This document shows, one piece after another, positions 48,901-58,500 of a stretch of DNA of 64,000 nt. The DNA is taken from NCBI GenBank assembly GCA_032622095.1, contig CP136066.1:170384664-170448663 (forward strand), written 5' to 3'. This stretch comes from Siphonodentalium dalli. Lineage: Eukaryota > Mollusca > Scaphopoda > Gadilida > Siphonodentaliidae. Under the pieces are notes generated by a model, which saw only the letters and a list, made by a program, of their open reading frames with translations, had not been told where the DNA came from and searched no databases. The position numbers and the translations under genes were made by a program. Within the stretch, counting starts at the first letter, position 1; every line of letters begins with the position of its first letter.

Positions 48901-51900
48901 AGTTACCCATAATTCTGCTGTGGGTAAGGAGTAGATTATTTAGGGCATTACTGTATGCCTGTATATTAATGATCGACTGCGCCTGGCAGAAGGCCACAGA
49001 GAACTTGTCACTGATCTAATTTTAGGGCCCTGTGAAGCTTCGAGATTCGGGATGGTGATTCCATTCTTTGCAATCTTGCGGGTGAAAAAGAACAAGATGT
49101 TGAAGATGCTTTGTTCTAAATTTCACATTTATCTATCGGTCTATTAGAATAACCCCTCAAATTGTAGCCTACTCCCCGCTTTTGTCGTTCTACATTGATT
49201 TGTAACATACCTCCCAATGGCGTGACAGTATAATAAATACAGTGTATTTATCACCCGATCATGCAAATGTAGGGAGTCATTAGAAATATTGAAAAAAGCA
49301 TTTTACGAATAATTTGATTAATCAGAGATATGTCCGTCTAACCATTCTTGACATGCACCTACATGCTTAGAATGTTCAGATCGAAACTGCACCATCTTTT
49401 ATAATTTATAAGATTTTTTTTGCAACTGAAAATTACAGCGGTTCGCCAGTGGGTCTTGTATACATTGTAACACGCTCCATCACCCATCTGACGCGTTGTA
49501 ATTGCATACCACAATTAAATTTCAGAAAACTTGTAATATGTTACCCAGGTTTGCTGAAAATGATATTTTCATACTATTGGAGAATTGGAGAGATGTAGAA
49601 AATGAAACAACACGTGATTTACACGCATCGTTTAGTGTGTGACTGTTATATGCACGACCATGTTTGTTGTTTAATTTAATTAGTTCGTTCTTCAACTTAA
49701 CCACGTGTTGTTTCATTTTCTACATCTCTCCAATTCCCCAATATTTGGTCCCTCGAACCGGATATTGGGGAATAGGAAAGATGTAGAAAATGAAACAACA
49801 CATGGTTAAGTTGAAGAACGAACTAATTAAACTAAACAACAAACATGGTCGCGCATTTAACAGTCACACACTAAACGATGCGTGTAAATCGTCCCAACAC
49901 ATACCCAGGTTTACCCATGTATATATTCGATTTGAGATTCGATTTGACTATACCCCCGATTCGCAGAGCCCTACCTAATTTGTGTTACAAGTTGCTTATA
50001 TTAATTGGGATATTCCACATGTATCATCACATAATATGTTTTCATTGATACCTGGTATCAAAACATTATCAATTTGTTAAAGAGTATATGTACAACGAAT
50101 CAATGGCCAGGTTCATGCAGTTACAAATCAGCTGGATTTTTCTCATAGTAAAATTCCAATGAATACATTGAATCCACCATCCTTGTTAAGTAGCCGCTTG
50201 TGAGATAACTCTCATATTCACTCAAAAGTTCTGATATATCAGATGATAACATTCAAATGAAAATTGATATACTTTGTATAAACACAAGCCTTGAAATAGT
50301 GTGTCTGTCATTTGCAGAATGAGGTCCCCAGAGGGTGAATTTAGTGATGCTACCCCGCATAGCAGGCTAGCATCACCAAATTCACCCTCTGGGGACCTCA
50401 TTCTGCAAATGACAGACACACTATTTCAAGGCTTGTATAAACATACCATGATATAATTTTCCCATATTTTCCAGTTATCAAAACTACATTTCAATGCATC
50501 CTTCAGTGTCATGTAAGCCTTGTTCCTGAAAGAGAAGCATATATTGAATGGAATATTTTCCAAAGCCATCTCAACAATTCCTATGTGAATGACAGAGATT
50601 TGACCAGCTAGTAAGGTCTTAACACTTTCATGACTGGAGCTTCCTGAATTTTTGCGAAAACCCTGTGCCAATGCATTCTCTTATATATGTGAGTTGCCCA
50701 TATGGCGCCCCACATATATAAGAGAATGCATTGGTCTAACAATCTTTACTTTGACCTTATTAGCCAGTGCATTCTCTTATATATGCTAGGCTCTCTATGG
50801 GAGCCTCACATAGTCTTTAATGCTGCATCAGCACAGCTCCTGTCATGAAAGTTTTAAATATATCATTAGTTAACACAGATATTTGAAGAATATAATTATT
50901 TTAATATACATATTAGCTTGATAATTATTTCTTTGCCAATGACCTTGCAACAACCTAAGTCTCTGTGAAGCAATTCAGTGTTAAACATTGGTGATCTGAT
51001 TTGGGATCGATATCGAATCGGCTCTCCGATTTATATATTTTTCATAGGGTTACTATTGTTTGTTTACGAGGACAGAGACAACTACATGTTAATTCTAATT
51101 TACTAATTCACTCTCCTAACTGGTAAATCCAATTTCTGCGGTGCTGATTTATCAGTTGTCCAGGTGTATCAGTCGTAAAATCATATAACTTTGCTTAGCT
51201 TGATGCATGAGTACTGATTAAACAAATCTGAAACGTTACTTGGTTGTTCCGGAAGTATCCTCGTTCCTTGTTCAATTCATGGATTCCTTTGCACGTGGCT
51301 TGGTTTATTTCTGTTTGAAATATGGATCTATATCTTAGTTTCGAGGAGGAAGTGACATGAATTGTTTGTAAACTGTCAACCATGTCCAGGTCAACAACTC
51401 TTTGGCAGATTCTCGTGTCAATAGAGTGCTTTGTCAGTCGGTGTAAATTAGAATGGGGATAAATAGCATGCTTTGTCAGTCGGTGTAAATTAGAATGGGG
51501 ATAAATAGCATGCTTTGTCAGTCGGTGTAAATTAGAATGGGGATAAATAGCATGCTTTGTCGGTCGGTGTAAATTAGAATGGGGATAAATAGCATGCTTT
51601 GTCGGTCGGTGTAAATTAGAATGGGGATAAATATGCTGTCTGGTGTGATTTTGGGACATTTATCTTGGGTTTTCCGATGAAAAATATCCGTTTTACAAGA
51701 TTCTCAAGTTGCCGGCAAAACTGCATTTTCCATTGTAATACCAACTGATAAATGACCCAAAGTCACACCAGACGGCATGTTTATCACCTAAATGTGGAGC
51801 TCAATGAACAATATGAGTCCCAAATTTTAACGTGTTCACTTTTGGTTCCCGGTTTGATTTGGATTTGATGTCGACATAGGACATGATTAGATTTGAAATT

Positions 51901-52540
51901 CTGCTGAGGCCTCAACTACTAAGGGAGATCTAGGATGAGATGGAAGTTCCCCAGTAGAAGTTGGTGATGTTCATTTAATAGCCACCTCGATCATGCAATT
52001 TATCTTCTGCATATGAGGGGATATAGAAACTGAACAGAAGGGAAAAAGTAACTAAAAACAATGTTAATTTGAGACTATAGATACTTCCCATAAGATGAGG
52101 CCTAAGTAGAATGATGTGGGCTAGCATCACTAAATTCACCCTATGGGGACCTCATTCTTCAAACGGCAGACACACTATTTGAAGGCTTGATCTCACTTAC
52201 TTTTCTTTTAATTTGATAAAAGCAGCTGCAAGGTTGTTCCAGGCTTCAAAATTCTGAAACAAATAAAGAAGGATAACTCTAGAAAAAAAAAATGTGAACA
52301 ATGTCAATGAGACATCCTTTGAAAATAATCCTGATGCAAAACATCCATGCCAAATTTCATTCAGATCCGATGAGATATATGCCTCATGGATGGACAGATA
52401 GACAGACAAACAAAGCCAGTATAGTATACCTCCTATTTTTCTTCGTAGTATAATTATGTTTGCGGTTGATACATATTTTATTAACTATAAAACATTTGCA
52501 AGCACAAATAGAATAAAAATAAAATTCATTTTAAATACAG

Positions 52541-52572
<32 letters not shown>

Positions 52573-55500
52573 GAAGTAGAAAATATATGATCTTTGGTGA
52601 AAATTTTACGAGCATTTTGACATTTTTAGCTCTTACAAATTCAAAGAACTTTGTGGCAAAACTGTTGATATCAATGCTACTACCACATGCAACAACAATC
52701 CATTTTGAAATTCAACTAAAAGTCAGAAGGACTTATGGCTAAGTTATAATATGTTATGTAACCTTTCAGGTGTCCTTTAGACATTTTTATCCCGTATGAG
52801 TCAGAATTAAAGAAAAAATAAAGAGTTCTTACATCATACTCCAAAGTAACACATCGCCTGAACGCTCTGGCAGCCACAGAATACTGCTCGTCCGCCATAG
52901 CAGCACATCCGAAGGTAAACCACACAGACACCTGGGAATTAAAGCATGATGGTAAAACACACAGAAACCTGGCTAAATAAAGCATGTTGTAATATGACCT
53001 TGCCTAAACCTGCATACAAGGCTCGTCCTGATTGGTCAGTAGCCTGTATTCCAATGGAGACACGACCGTCGTTTTGTGGTACAATTCTATATATTCTGAA
53101 TTGTACCACAAAAAAATGTGGTACAATCAGTGCAATGCTGCCAACGCCTCAAACTTTCAGAAGTCAAACCACAGGGGTATTGGTTAATGTCATGCTATAG
53201 ACTGAAGAAAGAGACATATTACAACTACCTACTACTCTACAATTTTGAATTATATTTAAGAGAAAAAAAAGTCTTATCTGAAATTTTTTTGCCAAAAAAG
53301 CAAAGAAAAGGGGTCGCCGTTCAAAAGTGACATCATGTTTGACACCTCGTCATGTTTGACGTTACAGTTCTGAGAGAAGAACTGTTTGATGGAAAATCAT
53401 ACCATGCAGAGCTAACAACTGGGCTATTATATAGCAGGTTGAACGTATGTCACTATAATTTCATCCAAAACACACAGTCGAATTACAAAAGAAATAAATA
53501 CACTGCGCATCGGAGTGTATAGTAGAATTTGACCACAGAAACTGATTGTAGGACTCCGCTTCGCGTCGTCCTACAATCAGTTTCTTTGTGGTCAAATTCT
53601 ACTATACATGCCGATGCTTTGTTTATTTATTTCTTAAATGTTATTTTTTGCACCACACAGACACCTAGGGAACTAAAGCATCATTGTATTTGGTTAAACA
53701 CTAGACCACGTCTTCTCAGTCCACAACAGCTTGGGACATCGGTTGTGATGATGCTGTTTTGGACCGAGTCCCGCTCCGTTGCTCTTCTAAAACGGGCTTT
53801 CATTAAAGGCACGGGCGGCGTTCGTTGCAGAAATATTCATATTTGTTCAAATCGCCATCAACAGAAGGAATATTAAAATATATATAATTTTGTTCATATG
53901 CCAAACATAATCAGCACGTAAATAGAATATTGTCGTCAAAACGTACCATGGTGTACGTAAACAAGAGCCTGCTCGTGTTACAGAAGTTTTGCTTCTGTTT
54001 ACATAACACATCTCAATTCTATTGGCCAATCGCACATAAATGATATATAAAACGCTCTTTATTATTTCCATATCAGGAAAACAGTAACAAATAACGCTCT
54101 TTATGTTTACCATATCCGGATATAAACAAAAGCCAGGTTCTGTAACGTTTTTTTGCTTTTGTTTACATAACAAAGGAAAAACATTTGACAATATACTGTT
54201 TATGCCATATTTCTGATTGGTATAAGAACAAAGTCTGTCTATATTTTACTATTCTTTCTGTTCATGGCGGTTTTTGGCGGAGGTGAATATTTTAACAGCA
54301 TACCCACTGCCAACGCCGCCAGTATCTTTAGATAAATATACTAATTCTACACATGGAGCATGGGTATTCACGTAAACCCCAGAATGTGATTAATCCTGAT
54401 ATATCATTACGATTCGTTTAATGTATTATTTACATGCATTTTCTGATAGCACGACAAATCGAAATTCTCTGGAAAACAAGGTTTCTTTACTTATAAATAT
54501 TGTTGCTTTGACATCTGATATAGCATTCTTGGGAAAGACTGCCCTTTATGTTCATATATTCAAAGCTTCCATTTGACCTAATCTAAAGAAATACAGGCAA
54601 GATAACTCATGCTCAAGATTCTGAGCGTACAGTCCATTATAGAAGAGCAAGAGGGTGGGACTCGGTCCAAGACAGCATCAACCCAACTGATATCCCAAGC
54701 TGTTGTGGGCCGAGAAGACTTGGTCTAGTAAAAACACATGAGAAAACGGATTTGAATATTCAAGCTATATGACAAATGCTGCAAATGCTCGGCAGGTTTT
54801 TAAGTTTGCTGCTAAGTTTGTGTGTAATTCTTTGACCCTTAACTATACTAAATGGATTCTCCCATTCAGTTATAAATGTATACATTGGAATGGTCTATTA
54901 TTCATTTGGAGGCATGTTCATGTAATAAGAGCAGACAACAGACATACTAAAATATAAACAAGTGCAGAACGATTCATTTTTGTTGGTGGGAAATGTTCAG
55001 ATAATATATTCAACAAACAACCTATTATCTGAACATTTCCTAAGGGAACAACTCATCAATGAGTATTTAGTAAAGAAAGGGTTATGCAAATCCAAGAACT
55101 TATTTATTTGAGATGATAAAACAGCAATAGTGATTTCTTTTATCATTCTTGCATTGGTTTATCTAGCAGAGATTAATACAGAAGCCAATGTTCTGACTTT
55201 GGCTTGGTGCAAATTTTAAATTTCAAGATGCTGACTAAATTAAGTATTGGATTAAGTCTGATTCCTGAGATACCATTCACAACTTCAAAGATAATACTTA
55301 ATCCTTTCTGAACACAGTTCTTATCTGTTATCTGTAGTGACTATTTAGATAATCTTACCTGTAGTGAGTTGACTTCCAGTGACTTTTGAAAGCAATCAAT
55401 GCTCTTAGAGAACTGCAAAAGGTGGGACAATTATTATTCAAGTTTTACTCTATATTGTCAGCAGTGTAAAGAGCAGATCACAATAATTATGATATCCGAA

Positions 55501-58500
55501 AACATGTAAGGGCTCAATTTTTTCAATTTGGAAATATCTTATGTTAATATACTAACACATTTTAATTAGGTATAATTAGATGATGAGGGACATGCATCTG
55601 ATAACATCATACGACCGTAATAACAATTATTACCTGGGAAACAAAACATCAATTGTTTTGGCCTAATTTGTATATTTCTTGTTGGATGGATGTTTTTGAT
55701 TATGTTAACTCTCTCCATATTCAGAATGGTTTCTCCCAATCAATTATACAAGTATGCAATGGAATGGTCTATTGTTCAATAGTGGGGAGGTGTTCATTAG
55801 CAGATGATAGACATATGAAAAGAGAATACAAGTGCAGAAGGAGTGCTATTTACTGGAGGAAATATTTAGATAATAAGTTCAACAAGCAGCCTATGGCCAT
55901 TTGTTGAACTTATTACCTGAAAATTTCCAAGTGGAACTACTCATCAATGAGTAAATGTATCTACAGTAATGCCCTAAATAATCGACTCCTTAACCGCAGC
56001 ATAATTATTGTAACTTTTCAAGATTTATTCGGAAATATGGCTTGTTGTCATTCATCGGAAAGCTCTCAATGAGAGCTTTCTGATGAATAGCAACAAGCCA
56101 TATTTCCAACTAAATCCTGAAAAGCTACCCATAATTATGCTGTGGTCAAGGAGTCAACTATTTAGGACATTACTGTAGTAATGAAAGGTGTGACATACCT
56201 CTTTCTTTGCCAGGTGAATGTAACCCAAACACCGCATTGCCCTCGCACTTTTCTGATTGGATAACTCCCAGGCCCGTTCATAATGTGAATTATCACCAGT
56301 GACATCACCATAGAAACACAGAAGTGTTGGTGTCTCCTTTATTTTCAGCTGCTCTTCAACAAGATTTTGAGCCTTGAATATAAAGTTATCTATTGTAGTT
56401 TAATATATTACAGGTGGCAATACTGGGCTAGCATCTCTACATTCACCCTCTGTCCAGCACCATATTTTCAGGCCTGACTGTCTTATATCTAGAAATTAGA
56501 AATGCTCAGCAATAATTTCAGTTCATGAATAAAAAAAACACTGTTTTTGTGAATAAAATTGCAGCTCATCCTAGCTACAAGAGCAGTTATTTTTCTTGTC
56601 GAAGAACTTACAATTTATTTATTTCCGATTCTCTTGTAATATTCTATAAATAGAACTTACTATTTCTTTCTTGCCGATTCTCTGATAACATGCTATAACA
56701 TCCTCCCACATCTGTAGTCGCTCGTAAACTTTGATAGCCGCTCCGATTGTACCAAGAGACAGGAATAAATCAGCTAATTCTTTCTGAAAATAAGAATCAT
56801 TGGAGCGGTCTGATTCATCTGGAGGGATGCTCATAAAATATAAGCCGACATCAGACAGACAAACATATAATACAAATAAATAAATAACAGATAATACAAG
56901 TGCACAAGGATTTGTATTCATTGGTGGGCAATGTCGACATAACAAGTTCAACAGATGTTTGTTGAACCTACATGTATGTGACCCGCCATATCAAATCCAG
57001 TTGGAAGTCGGGATTTTTTTTACCCTGTGCCAGTGCATTCTCTTATATATGCGAGTCGACCATAGGTCGCCTCGCATATATAAGAGAATGCATTGGCCTA
57101 ACAATTTTTTATCATGTTTTTTAATTAAATGTTTCTTACAATTTTTAGGACATAAAATAAAAAACATCCATTACCCTGCAGGGAGCCCCACACATATATA
57201 GAAGCATATAGAAGAGTGTCGTCTGCTCATGTTTGTCTGGGGCTCTGTATGGGTGAAATTATAAAATTGTTAAAGAATACAAGAACAAATTATTAAAATT
57301 GTAAAAAATTGTTAGGCCAATGCATTCTCTTATATATGCGAGGCGAACTATGGTCGACTCGCATATATAAGAGAATGCATTGGCACAGGGTAAAAAAAAT
57401 CCCGACTTATGACTGGATTTGATATGGCGGGTCACCTATTATCTGTACATCACCTAGATCATGCCATAAATCTCTACTCTGGCTAATAACGCCCGTAGAG
57501 ATCATATTCCATTAGTACAAAACCTTTGAACTTTTTGAAGTTTTGACAGGGAACCTCACACAGTCGAAAAAATAATGAGGGGAATATATTTCTTAGTTAT
57601 TATCTGTTATTTAATAATATACTTCACTGTAGGTGAATGTCCCAATTCAAAATTGCATGCTTTTCCATAGCATATGTGAGCCGATATCGCAATAAACAAA
57701 GAACTAATTAACAAAGAGGAATTCCTTAATTGTAAACGACGCAAAGCAAAATTGCTCACAAATTTATTTAAATCATGAAAGTTCGAGTGGGGACCTTCAC
57801 CAACAGTGGAGTACATTATTAAGTAACACATAATAAGTAAGAAAGATATTCCCTGCGTTATTTTTCGACTGTATAAGGGCTCGCTGTCAAAATTTCAAAA
57901 AGTTCCAAGGTTTTGTACTGGTGGAATATGATCTCTACAGGCGTTAGCCAGAGTAGAGATTCATGGCATGATCTAACAATCACCAAAACGAACTACTGGT
58001 CAATGAGTATTTAGTGAAGAAAGGGTTGAATTCCCAAATATAAATAACTATTACCAAATAATTGTGTGGGCTAAAAACATGCATACTCAAATCATACAAA
58101 TATTAACTAGCTTTGCTTCAACTAGGAAATGGGAGTCACATTTTGTCACCTATGATTCCATGAGCATGTCACCAGCATTTCAATGCAGTATATTTACACA
58201 CCAAGTGTTGTCATCACTAAATCCAGCATTCTGATTGGTCGGCGCCCACGTGGCTAGTTGCAGTTATTTCTCGGTGAATGCGTAATGCATCATAACACCA
58301 AGCTAATAACACCATCGATACGTCATTGGGTTTGGAAAGACGAACGCGTAATGTTTTGGGCGCATTTGGACTCGCGCAGGATTGACTTAATACATCATCG
58401 GATTTCAACATGAAGAGAAATTGTTCCTATTAACTTTTGCCAAGGGTGCTATTGGGTATTTTGGGCTGATCTTGTCACGATACACTTTTCGATTTAAATA

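Noticed and set aside
51195-51659. 154-codon minus-strand ORF with 14-residue repeats
   Set aside because: The frame stays open because the minisatellite unit is 42 bp. It lies in a TTC27 intron with no splice context and no family resemblance.
2930-57390. CRISPR-like interpretation of the recurrent hairpins
   Set aside because: Spacing is irregular over 55 kb, the copies sit in transposon-like elements with TTAA ends, and the genome is eukaryotic.
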